DNA from: UBA9732 sp003456855
GTDB taxonomy: Bacteria; Spirochaetota; Spirochaetia; Sphaerochaetales; Sphaerochaetaceae
DNA length: 7,051 bases
Reading direction: 5' to 3'
Assembly (NCBI GenBank): GCA_946626785.1
Contig: CAMOUY010000112.1
Span: 1-7,051 of the forward strand
Shown here: positions 1 to 5,148 of the stretch, one piece after another
Numbering within the stretch: the stretch's first letter is position 1
How the letters are laid out: the number at the start of each line of letters is the position of its first letter
Made by a program: the position numbers and the translations under genes
Notes under the pieces: model-generated
Database searches by the model: none
What the model saw: the letters and a program-made list of their open reading frames with translations, nothing else
What the model was told of the DNA's origin: nothing

Positions 1-10
1 CTTCCGATCT
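1..10. other. Probable residual Illumina adapter at contig end
   Basis: The first ten bases, CTTCCGATCT, are identical to the 3' end of the common Illumina adapter (GCTCTTCCGATCT). They sit exactly at the edge of the window. They stay in frame with hppA but encode D-R-K where pyrophosphatases normally continue with something like xVR/xIR after the AEMSGLPE motif. I infer untrimmed adapter; a chance match of ten specified bases at the extreme end is possible but unlikely. Confidence 0.7.
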
Positions 11-1398
11 TCCGGAAGTCCGCTCATCTCGGCGATTCCACCGGCGTTGTCAGCTACAGGACCATAGGCATCGGAGGCCAGGGTGATTCCCAAGGTTGAG
101 AGCATTCCGACACCGGCGATTCCTATTCCGTAGAGGCCCTTGTTGAAGGCTGCTGTGAAGACTCCGTTGGAATCGACTATGACAGAGGAGCCACCAGCTG
201 CGTAGTAGCTTATAAGGATCGCTGCGGCGATGATGATTACTGATGTCAGTGTGGAAGTCATTCCAAGCGACATTCCACCGATGATCAGAGGAGCCTCTCC
301 GGATGTGGATATCTCAGCAAGCTTTCTGGTAGGAGCATAGGTGTCTGAGGTGAAGTACTCTGTGAAGTAACCGATAAGGACTCCGCCGAACAGACCACAG
401 AGGATTGCGATGTAGATTCCGATGTCCTTGACCAGCCACATTGTAAGAGGTGCGGCTATTATTGCACTGAGCACTGCGGCGGTATAGGTTCCGGTTCTGA
501 GACTGGAGAGAAGATTCTTCTGGGTCGCGTTCTCCTTGGTCCTTACAAGAAGAGAACCAACAACAGAACAGACAACTCCACTTACACAGAGAAGAAGAGG
601 AAGCAGCATTCCCTGGAAGCCATAGCCACCTATTGCACTCAGGGCAAAGCAAGCCAGGATCGAACCGACATAGGACTCGTAGAGGTCAGCTCCCATTCCT
701 GCGACATCACCTACGTTATCACCGACGTTATCGGCGATCGTTGCCGGGTTTCTCGGGTCGTCCTCAGGAATTCCAGCCTCGACCTTACCAACCAGATCAG
801 CGCCTACATCAGCGGCCTTGGTGTAGATTCCACCACCTACTCTTGCAAACAGAGCCATGAATGAAGCACCCATTCCATTCATGACCATTATGTTTCCGAT
901 TGCTGTAGGCTCCTGGATCCCAAAGACCTTGTACAGCAGGAAGAACCAGGTTGTGACATCCAGAAGTCCCAGGGCTACAACTGTGAAGCCCATGACGGAA
1001 CCTGCTGAGAATGCAACTCTAAGACCACGGTTCAGGCTCTCTGATGCAGCCTGTGTGGTCCTTGCATTGGCATGGGTTGCGATCTTCATTCCAATGAAGC
1101 CAGCCAGCATTGACCAGATTCCTCCAGTCAGGAATGCAAACGGAGTGAACTTCGAAAGCAGCCTTCCTCCGGAAAGGAAAGCAACTGTGAAAATGATTAT
1201 GAATACTATGATGAAAGCGATTAGAACCGTGGAATACTGACGTTTCAGATATGCATTAGCACCTGTTCTGATTGCAGCAGCAATCTTCTTCATGCGGTCA
1301 TTGCCCTCACTGAAAGAGAAAACCTTCTTTACCTGAACCAGAGCAAACAGACCGGCAATCAATGCACCGACGAATCCGATTCCGAAGAACTTCAGCAT
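1..1398 (-). CDS. hppA: Membrane-bound ion-translocating pyrophosphatase HppA, C-terminus missing
   Basis: Integral membrane enzyme that hydrolyses pyrophosphate in the cytoplasm and uses the energy to pump Na+ and/or H+ out. The 466 visible residues contain the family hallmarks in order: a hydrophobic N-terminal helix, the active-site segment YTKAADVGADLVGKVE (about 192-207), the acidic PPi/Mg loop DDPRNPATIADNVGDNVGD (213-231), GMGADLYESY in helix 6 with Glu241, and DAYGPVADNAGGIAEM (443-458). Family members are about 650-800 residues, so roughly a third is cut off, including the GNTTAA-type site that tells K+-dependent from K+-independent enzymes. The ATG at 1398 has a good ribosome site, GGAGGA four bases upstream. 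The last three residues (D-R-K) are probably encoded by adapter sequence, not genome. A helix-6 Glu at this position is typical of Na+-pumping or K+-dependent forms (family knowledge); the ion cannot be settled here. Identification is very secure. Confidence 0.97.
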   Translation of the reverse strand, partial: MLKFFGIGFVGALIAGLFALVQVKKVFSFSEGNDRMKKIAAAIRTGANAYLKRQYSTVLIAFIIVFIIIFTVAFLSGGRLLSKFTPFAFLTGGIWSMLAGFIGMKIATHANARTTQAASESLNRGLRVAFSAGSVMGFTVVALGLLDVTTWFFLLYKVFGIQEPTAIGNIMVMNGMGASFMALFARVGGGIYTKAADVGADLVGKVEAGIPEDDPRNPATIADNVGDNVGDVAGMGADLYESYVGSILACFALSAIGGYGFQGMLLPLLLCVSGVVCSVVGSLLVRTKENATQKNLLSSLRTGTYTAAVLSAIIAAPLTMWLVKDIGIYIAILCGLFGGVLIGYFTEYFTSDTYAPTRKLAEISTSGEAPLIIGGMSLGMTSTLTSVIIIAAAILISYYAAGGSSVIVDSNGVFTAAFNKGLYGIGIAGVGMLSTLGITLASDAYGPVADNAGGIAEMSGLPEDRK

Positions 1399-1441
1399 TT
1401 TATCCTCCCCCTTTTGTTCCTAAGTCTTTATTCCAAGGCTT

Positions 1442-1457
1442 ACGCAAACGTTTACGA
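1442..1457. promoter_or_regulatory. LacI/PurR-type operator, site A
   Basis: ACGCAAACGTTTACGA is a near-perfect palindrome centred on CG, matching the LacI-family operator pattern and very close to the enterobacterial PurR box ACGCAAACGTTTGCGT. It lies 44 bp upstream of the hppA start codon. It falls just downstream of the candidate hppA transcription start, where a bound repressor would block initiation or early elongation. It shares the 10-mer GCAAACGTTT with site B. The cognate regulator is not in the window, so the ligand is unknown. Confidence 0.65.
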
Positions 1458-1473
1458 TTTCTCTATATCTCTA

Positions 1474-1502
1474 TCTATAACACAGGTTTTCCGATTGCGC
1501 AA
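1474..1502 (-). promoter_or_regulatory. Candidate hppA promoter between the two operators
   Basis: Read leftwards, a -10-like TATAGA (1479-1474) is preceded after a 17-base spacer by TTGCGC (1502-1497) as a -35-like element. The -10 is good and is preceded by TGTGT, but the -35 matches the consensus only in its first three bases. Transcription would begin near 1467, giving a leader of about 70 bases. The -35 overlaps operator site B and site A lies just inside the transcript. Another TATAGA at 1467-1462 lacks a plausible -35. This is a sequence-based guess. Confidence 0.4.
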
Positions 1503-1512
1503 ACGTTTTCGA
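1497..1512. promoter_or_regulatory. LacI/PurR-type operator, site B
   Basis: GCGCAAACGTTTTCGA shares the CGCAAACGTTT core with site A and has the same central CG. The two centres (between 1449/1450 and between 1504/1505) are 55 bp apart, about five helical turns, which would allow a dimer pair or a tetrameric repressor to loop the intervening promoter. The site overlaps the candidate hppA -35. It is about 58 bp from the -10 of the rightward promoter, so hppA is the more likely target. Confidence 0.65.
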
Positions 1513-1521
1513 GAAATTTCT
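1512..1521. repeat. Short perfect palindrome AGAAATTTCT
   Basis: A ten-base perfect inverted repeat abuts operator site B. It could be part of a further binding site in the divergent control region, but AT-rich ten-base palindromes also arise by chance and I assign no function. Confidence 0.25.
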
Positions 1522-1546
1522 AGTTCACCACTATTTTCAAACTGTA

Positions 1547-1575
1547 ATTTGTATTTGGTTTTAGCATGGTATAAT
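1547..1575 (+). promoter_or_regulatory. Extended -10 promoter of the small-ORF/STAS operon
   Basis: TGGTATAAT (1567-1575) is a perfect extended -10 (TGnTATAAT) for the housekeeping sigma factor. The -35 position at the 17-base spacing (ATTTGT, 1547-1552) is poor, as is common when an extended -10 is present. The expected start is near 1582, leaving an unusually short leader of about 20 bases before the GTG start at 1602. Confidence 0.75.
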
Positions 1576-1578
1576 TCC

Positions 1579-1593
1579 CCCATAATTTATGGG
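1579..1593. promoter_or_regulatory. Palindrome at the expected transcription start; possible operator
   Basis: CCCATAA-T-TTATGGG is a perfect seven-base inverted repeat with a one-base centre. It starts 3 bases after the -10 hexamer and ends within the ribosome binding site (GGGAGGA, 1591-1597) of the next gene. A protein bound here would cover the start site. Because the one-base loop makes an RNA hairpin unlikely, a DNA operator is the better reading. Regulator unknown. Confidence 0.45.
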
Positions 1594-1601
1594 AGGATCT
1601 C

Positions 1602-1808
1602 GTGGACAACGTTGGAAAGGCAGCATTGGGACTTGACATGCAGGTTCTTGATGGAGAGTCAGGTCTTTCCCTTGCATTCGGCTACACCTCAAGCTATTAT
1701 TAGGCAGAAAGCCTTGAGAAGTTCCAGCACCTCTTCAAGCATGCCGGTCAGCCTGAAGTCAAAGTCGGAGAACTCAGACTCCAGCGCCTCTTCGGTGGCA
1801 AGAAGTAA
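1602..1808 (+). CDS. Unrecognised 68-codon small gene interrupted by in-frame TAG
   Basis: A GTG at 1602 follows GGAGG at ideal distance and the extended -10 promoter. It opens 33 codons (beginning V/M-D-N-V-G-K-A-A-L-G-L-D) that end at TAG, 1701-1703. The same frame then continues for 34 more codons in the local codon style (CTC, AAG, TTC, CAG), ending RLFGGKK with TAA at 1806-1808, 16 bases before the STAS start. The second half has no ATG, GTG or TTG, so it cannot be started independently. I therefore read it as one gene of about 68 codons with a premature or recoded TAG; a nonsense mutation or sequencing error is the simplest cause. No other complete gene here ends in TAG. I do not recognise the protein family; its position suggests a partner of the STAS protein. 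Confidence is for a real gene, not for readthrough. Confidence 0.6.
1713..1739 (+). other. Imperfect hairpin downstream of the in-frame TAG
   Basis: CTTGAGAAG (1713-1721) can pair with CTCTTCAAG (1731-1739), giving eight pairs including one G-U, with one A-C mismatch and a nine-base loop. It begins nine bases after the TAG at 1701-1703, a position where stimulatory structures occur in some readthrough systems. Stability is modest and such stems are common in coding sequence, so this is only a pointer. Confidence 0.2.
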
Positions 1809-1824
1809 CAAATAGGAGTGGAAA

Positions 1825-2115
1825 ATGACAATCGATAAAAAACTTAACGGTTCAAAGCTCACAATCGCTGTTGGCGGCAGACTCGACACAACAACATCAC
1901 CGGAGCTTGAGGCACAGCTCGACCTCAATGGAATCACTGATCTCACATTCGACATGAAGGAGCTCGACTATGTTTCATCAGCAGGTCTTCGCCTTCTTCT
2001 CAAGGCCCAGAAGCAGATGAACACCCAGGGCGACATGAGGCTGGTCAATGTCAATGACATTGTCATGGAGGTCTTCGAGGTCACTGGATTCTCAAGCATC
2101 CTTAAAGTCGAGTAA
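1825..2115 (+). CDS. STAS-domain anti-sigma factor antagonist (RsbV/SpoIIAA-like)
   Basis: A 96-residue single STAS domain with no extra segments. In the RsbV/SpoIIAA family such cytoplasmic proteins bind and sequester a serine-kinase anti-sigma factor when unphosphorylated and are switched off by phosphorylation. The typical G-x-L-D-x-x-T-S-P-E-L opening strand/helix is present (G18-L28). The phosphoacceptor loop is Y49-V-S-S-A-G-L-R56, with Ser52 two residues before Gly54, matching SpoIIAA Ser58 and RsbV Ser56; the Asp before that Ser is Ser51 here, a frequent variant. The C-terminus F-x-V-T-G-F-S-S-I-L is also typical. The start ATG is preceded by AGGAG (1814-1818) at six bases. It is the last gene of a two-gene operon ending at the 2137 terminator. 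No cognate kinase, phosphatase or sigma factor lies nearby, so the partner is unknown; roles in polarity or lipid transport (MlaB-like) are less likely alternatives. Confidence 0.9.
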   Translation: MTIDKKLNGSKLTIAVGGRLDTTTSPELEAQLDLNGITDLTFDMKELDYVSSAGLRLLLKAQKQMNTQGDMRLVNVNDIVMEVFEVTGFSSILKVE

Positions 2116-2134
2116 TTCAATTGTTGGGTTGAAT
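2115..2134. repeat. Inverted repeat between STAS stop codon and terminator
   Basis: ATTCAA (2115-2120) and TTGAAT (2129-2134) form a perfect six-base stem around an eight-base loop. It begins on the last base of the STAS stop codon and ends two bases before the terminator stem. Without a T-run it is not a terminator itself; it might stabilise the transcript end. Function unknown. Confidence 0.3.
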
Positions 2135-2136
2135 CG

Positions 2137-2169
2137 GCCCCCTGGAAGCAGGGGGCTTCATTATTTTTA
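2137..2169 (+). terminator. Rho-independent terminator of the STAS operon
   Basis: GCCCCCTG (2137-2144), loop GAAG, CAGGGGGC (2149-2156) form a perfect eight-pair GC-rich hairpin followed by TTCATTATTTTTATTT. The T-rich tail exists only on the plus strand and overlaps the stop codon of the converging protease gene (2167-2169). Read leftwards, the same stem is followed by CGATTCAACC, so it should not terminate the opposite operon efficiently. Confidence 0.9.
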
Positions 2170-3483
2170 TTTACCTTCTATTGCCTCTAGGGCCATTGTT
2201 CTCTCAACTAGAGTTGGGTGTGAATAATGGAAGAAGGAATAGACCTTAGGTGGGACAAGCTCGTTGAGGTTCTCGCTGTTCAGTTTGATCAAGGCTGTGA
2301 CAAGAGGCTTGCCTGTCTTGCAGAGCTTGGCCGAATAGTGGTCAGCGGCATACTCGTCCTTCCTTGAGAGGATGCTGGTGACAGGCTTCACAAGAAGTGA
2401 CATTGAAGAGAAGACCTTCAGAACAAGCTCTATTCCAATGAACTGCAGAGCAGTAAGGCTTGCCGCTGTGAAGCCGAATCCAGTGTAGAGGGATTCCATG
2501 TGGGCAAAGACGAAAAGAACGTAGGAGCCCACCAGAATCAACGGGAAGCGGGAGACCATCCTTCTCATGATGTGTTTGAGCTTGTAATGGCCTACCTCAT
2601 GGGCCATGACAGACTCTATCTCATCGACAGTAAGGCTCTTGATCAGTGTATCATAGAGGACAATCCTCTTTGCCTTGCCGAAGCCTGTGAAGTAGGCGTT
2701 CGAGTGTCCGCTGCGCTTTGAGGCATCCATGACGAAAAGTCCATCCGATGAGAAGCCCGCTTTTCCAAGCATCGTTTCAAGACGTGTTCTGAGCTCGCCC
2801 TCCTCCAATGGCTGGAACTTGTTGAAGATCGGCGCTATGAACTTTGGGTAGATTATGTTCATCACGAAGATGAAGACCATCATGACGCCGGCGATCACGG
2901 CCCACCAGTAGGTCTCGCAGCTGATGAACAATAGCGAGGCTATTCCGGTCAGCATGACTGCAAGAAGACCTGAGAGAATCAGATTCTTGATGCCATCCAT
3001 AAGCCATAGCTTGAATGTCATGTTGGAGAATCCGAAGCGCTTCTCTAGCTTGAACTCCTTGTACAGGGAATAAGGGATGTCGATTATGGAATCAGGGATA
3101 CCAGACAGGAAGGAGAACACAAAGAAGCACAGGAACATCCTTCCCACCGTTGTAGGCTCACCGAACCAGGACACCAGAAGGTTGTAGAGGAATACATAGA
3201 AGCCGAATATGACTAGAAGAACCTTGAGTGCAAAGGTCAGAATGCTGTATGGAATCCAGGAGAAGTACTTCGCGTTCTCGTACTCGGTGATCCTCTTGAG
3301 CTTCTCCTTGTCGAAGACCTCGGATTCCGGGTACTTTCTCAAAATCTCTGGAACCACTCCCCCGTTCTTTGTTCTATGGCGGTAGTCAATGGCCTCGAGG
3401 ACTTGGTTGACGATGAAGGATACAGTTGAACCAACAAGGAATATGATTACAAAGACATTGCTGAAATCTACGACTGAATGCAT
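2167..3483 (-). CDS. Ste24/CAAX-type M48 zinc metalloprotease, integral membrane
   Basis: 438-residue membrane metalloprotease of family M48A (Ste24/ZMPSTE24 type). An N-terminal CAAX-type region with several membrane segments (about 8-29, 79-105, 114-138, 164-187, 193-213) carries the conserved stretch around E147-K-R-F-G-F-S. Next come R257-S-G-H-S-N-A-Y-F-T-G-F-G, the zinc-binding H295-E-V-G-H299 and the third-ligand motif E377-Y-A-A-D381, then hydrophobic segments near 313-327 and 341-358, and the family C-terminal motif S421-H-P-x-x-x-x-R428. All catalytic residues are intact. Eukaryotic relatives cut prenylated CAAX proteins; bacteria lack that pathway, so membrane protein quality control is the likelier job (inference). 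It is the last gene of the leftward operon, 19 bases after the DUF523 stop. The ribosome site before the ATG is weak, suggesting coupling to upstream translation. Length is normal for the family. Confidence 0.95.
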   Translation of the reverse strand: MHSVVDFSNVFVIIFLVGSTVSFIVNQVLEAIDYRHRTKNGGVVPEILRKYPESEVFDKEKLKRITEYENAKYFSWIPYSILTFALKVLLVIFGFYVFLYNLLVSWFGEPTTVGRMFLCFFVFSFLSGIPDSIIDIPYSLYKEFKLEKRFGFSNMTFKLWLMDGIKNLILSGLLAVMLTGIASLLFISCETYWWAVIAGVMMVFIFVMNIIYPKFIAPIFNKFQPLEEGELRTRLETMLGKAGFSSDGLFVMDASKRSGHSNAYFTGFGKAKRIVLYDTLIKSLTVDEIESVMAHEVGHYKLKHIMRRMVSRFPLILVGSYVLFVFAHMESLYTGFGFTAASLTALQFIGIELVLKVFSSMSLLVKPVTSILSRKDEYAADHYSAKLCKTGKPLVTALIKLNSENLNELVPPKVYSFFHYSHPTLVERTMALEAIEGK

Positions 3484-3502
3484 GTCTCAATAATAGCACA
3501 GA

Positions 3503-3922
3503 TTATCCAAGGTCCTCTACATCGATGACAACAAAGCCGTTCTCCTTGAGCAAACCGGCGAAGACGCCGCTTCCCTTGATCTTGTTTCCGGAGAATGTTC
3601 CATCATAAATCTGGTTCACACCGCAGCTGGGGCTTCTGGACTGGAGAATCACCATGTCAGGCCTCTCCCTTCTGGCTATCTCAAGGCAGGCCTCAGCCCC
3701 CTTGTGGTACTCCAGATCAACACTGGCTCCATCCTTTCTGGTGACTATGCCATCGACTATCTCCGCAGGAAGCCTTGGTGTTGGGAGTCCACCTGCAACC
3801 TCAGGGCAGACGGGAATGACCTTCTTGCCTTCAAGGAAGGCCATCAGCTTCTCATCGAGGTTGTTCCCGCCATTGTACTTGCAGTTCCTGCCAAGCAGGC
3901 AGGCGCTGACCATGATCTTCAC
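3503..3922 (-). CDS. DUF523 family protein (TudS-like Fe-S thiouracil desulfidase candidate)
   Basis: 139-residue soluble protein with all DUF523 signatures: S6-A-C-L-L-G and C14-K-Y-N-G-G at the N-terminus, C39-P-E-V-A-G-G-L-P-T-P-R50 in the middle, and S97-P-S-C-G then I-Y-D-G-T-F-S-G (105-112). One characterised group in this family, TudS, uses three conserved cysteines to hold a [4Fe-4S] cluster and desulfurates 2-thiouracil; Cys8, Cys39 and Cys100 are the matching candidates here. The true substrate is uncertain. I choose the GTG at 3922: it overlaps the preceding stop as GTGA, has AGAGGA six bases upstream, and gives the usual M-K-I-x-V-S-A-C start. The in-frame ATG at 3913 would be too far from that ribosome site and would trim the first strand. 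A small soluble enzyme sits oddly between two membrane-protein genes; it may simply ride in the operon. Confidence 0.93.
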   Translation of the reverse strand: MKIMVSACLLGRNCKYNGGNNLDEKLMAFLEGKKVIPVCPEVAGGLPTPRLPAEIVDGIVTRKDGASVDLEYHKGAEACLEIARRERPDMVILQSRSPSCGVNQIYDGTFSGNKIKGSGVFAGLLKENGFVVIDVEDLG

Positions 3923-5148
3923 TGCTGATCCTCTTTCGTTATCTCATCAAGACAGCTCTGCGCAGTCTTCACATCATCTTCGGTTATGTCTGAGGACTTG
4001 CCGTATCTTGCTCTGATGTAGATCTCCCTCAGAGTCTTCTCCGCTTCGGAGAGGTTCTCGTTTGAGGCCTCGGACTCATGGGCTATGTTGATGACATCCT
4101 CGGACGTGCTGCCCTTCTCAAGCTCTGCACCATGGCTTTGGACATAGTCCATGTAGGTCTTGAAGGTGGCACGGATCTTCATTATGTTGTCCTGCCTCTG
4201 CTTCTCCTCAGGTGGAAGCTCCTCATCCACCTTCTCAACCTTCTTGGGTCTCCTCTTCATGATTCTGTAGACTATGAATGCCGCTGCGCCAGCAATCAGT
4301 ACACCAATGACGACCAGCTGCCAAGGGAAGCCCTTCTGCTCCTCGACTTCGATGTAGTTGATGACGGTATCCTCCATGTCATTTGCATCCTTGTAGGCCG
4401 AATTGGATATGTCCAGATTCGGACCGTAAGGGGCATGGACCATCTTCGCACCCTCTCCCTGGAACTCGACCTTTGGAATTGCTTTGGCATCCTCTACGGG
4501 CCTGATCAGTGAAAAAAGATACTTAAGGATGTAGAAAGCGAGTATCAAAACAAGTGCGGCGACCACAAAGATTCCAATGATCCTTGCCGCATTGAGAGTC
4601 CTCCATTTGAGGTCAGGCTCACCGCTTCGCATCTCGGAGAGGACGATGAAGCCAACAAGTCCACCTGCAGCCGTAAAGCCAAGAATGGCAGGCATGTTCA
4701 TCATGTCTATCTGGTGCCTTGTCGCATAGGCCATAACAAAGAAGACAGCCACAAGACAGAGAAGCAAGGTGATTGCAATGAAGGCTATGTAGGTTCTCTT
4801 GAAGCGCCAGTATTCGGTTCTCCAGGAGTCCCTGGCATTGAAGATCAGGTACCAGAGCCATATTATGGCGATTGCGATTGCAGGAAGCATCCTTGGCCCC
4901 TTGTACAGAACAAAAAGGAAAGGAGCTGTCGCAAGAAGAGGAATGATAGCAAGAAGGACTCTGAAGATGGCCTTATTACCACCTCTTGCCGTTGCCTGGA
5001 TTGAAATCTCCTGCACAAGGCAGAAAGCCATGAACACGGCATACACCCAGGCGGCCCCGCTCAAGGCCGGAACCAATGAGATGAATGCGAATACAAAACA
5101 CATCATGGAAATTATTCTGAGTGCTGCCGGCACCTTACTTTGAGTCAT
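3919..5148 (-). CDS. Eight-helix membrane protein with DUF4129-like cytoplasmic tail
   Basis: 409 residues from the ATG at 5148, which has a strong GGGGAGGAG site about six bases upstream; a longer reading from 5184 lies inside the DUF58 gene and lacks such a site. Predicted membrane helices by hydrophobicity: about 11-29, 32-50, 60-82, 87-104, 119-141, 153-171, 187-213 and 276-297. The 214-275 stretch would be an extracytoplasmic domain of about 60 residues. After the last helix comes a charged tail (298-409) whose end, L-R-E-I-Y-I-R-A-R-Y-G-K-S with D-I-T-E-D-D-V, matches DUF4129, the C-terminal domain found after transglutaminase cores in TgpA-like proteins. No transglutaminase core is present. 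The gene overlaps DUF58 by 14 bases and DUF523 by 4. Position and tail make it the third member of a MoxR-DUF58-DUF4129 module. Biochemical function is unknown; the DUF4129 assignment is by motif resemblance only. Confidence 0.85.
   Translation of the reverse strand: MTQSKVPAALRIISMMCFVFAFISLVPALSGAAWVYAVFMAFCLVQEISIQATARGGNKAIFRVLLAIIPLLATAPFLFVLYKGPRMLPAIAIAIIWLWYLIFNARDSWRTEYWRFKRTYIAFIAITLLLCLVAVFFVMAYATRHQIDMMNMPAILGFTAAGGLVGFIVLSEMRSGEPDLKWRTLNAARIIGIFVVAALVLILAFYILKYLFSLIRPVEDAKAIPKVEFQGEGAKMVHAPYGPNLDISNSAYKDANDMEDTVINYIEVEEQKGFPWQLVVIGVLIAGAAAFIVYRIMKRRPKKVEKVDEELPPEEKQRQDNIMKIRATFKTYMDYVQSHGAELEKGSTSEDVINIAHESEASNENLSEAEKTLREIYIRARYGKSSDITEDDVKTAQSCLDEITKEDQQ

Noticed and set aside
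1439..1519. Interpreting the CGCAAACGTTT copies as a CRISPR or mobile-element repeat
   Set aside because: There are only two copies, each is palindromic around CG and they lie in a divergent promoter region, which fits operators and not an array or element ends.
1701..1739. Pyrrolysine or another programmed readthrough element at the TAG
   Set aside because: The protein is not a known methylamine methyltransferase, the following hairpin is weak and no decoding genes are visible. The interrupted gene is kept as a finding, but a specific recoding mechanism cannot be claimed.
1414..1815. A 133-codon rightward open frame spanning the promoter region and the small gene
   Set aside because: It starts at TTG without a ribosome site, runs over both operators and the extended -10 promoter, has odd codon use (serine-rich end) and overlaps the well-supported GTG-started frame.
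3911..3913. ATG as alternative start of the DUF523 gene
   Set aside because: It would be about 15 bases from the ribosome site and remove the first residues of the conserved strand; the coupled GTG at 3922 fits better.
4078..4512. A 144-codon rightward open frame inside the membrane protein gene
   Set aside because: The leftward frame has a consistent membrane topology and a strong start; the opposite frame shows no domain and no initiation signals.
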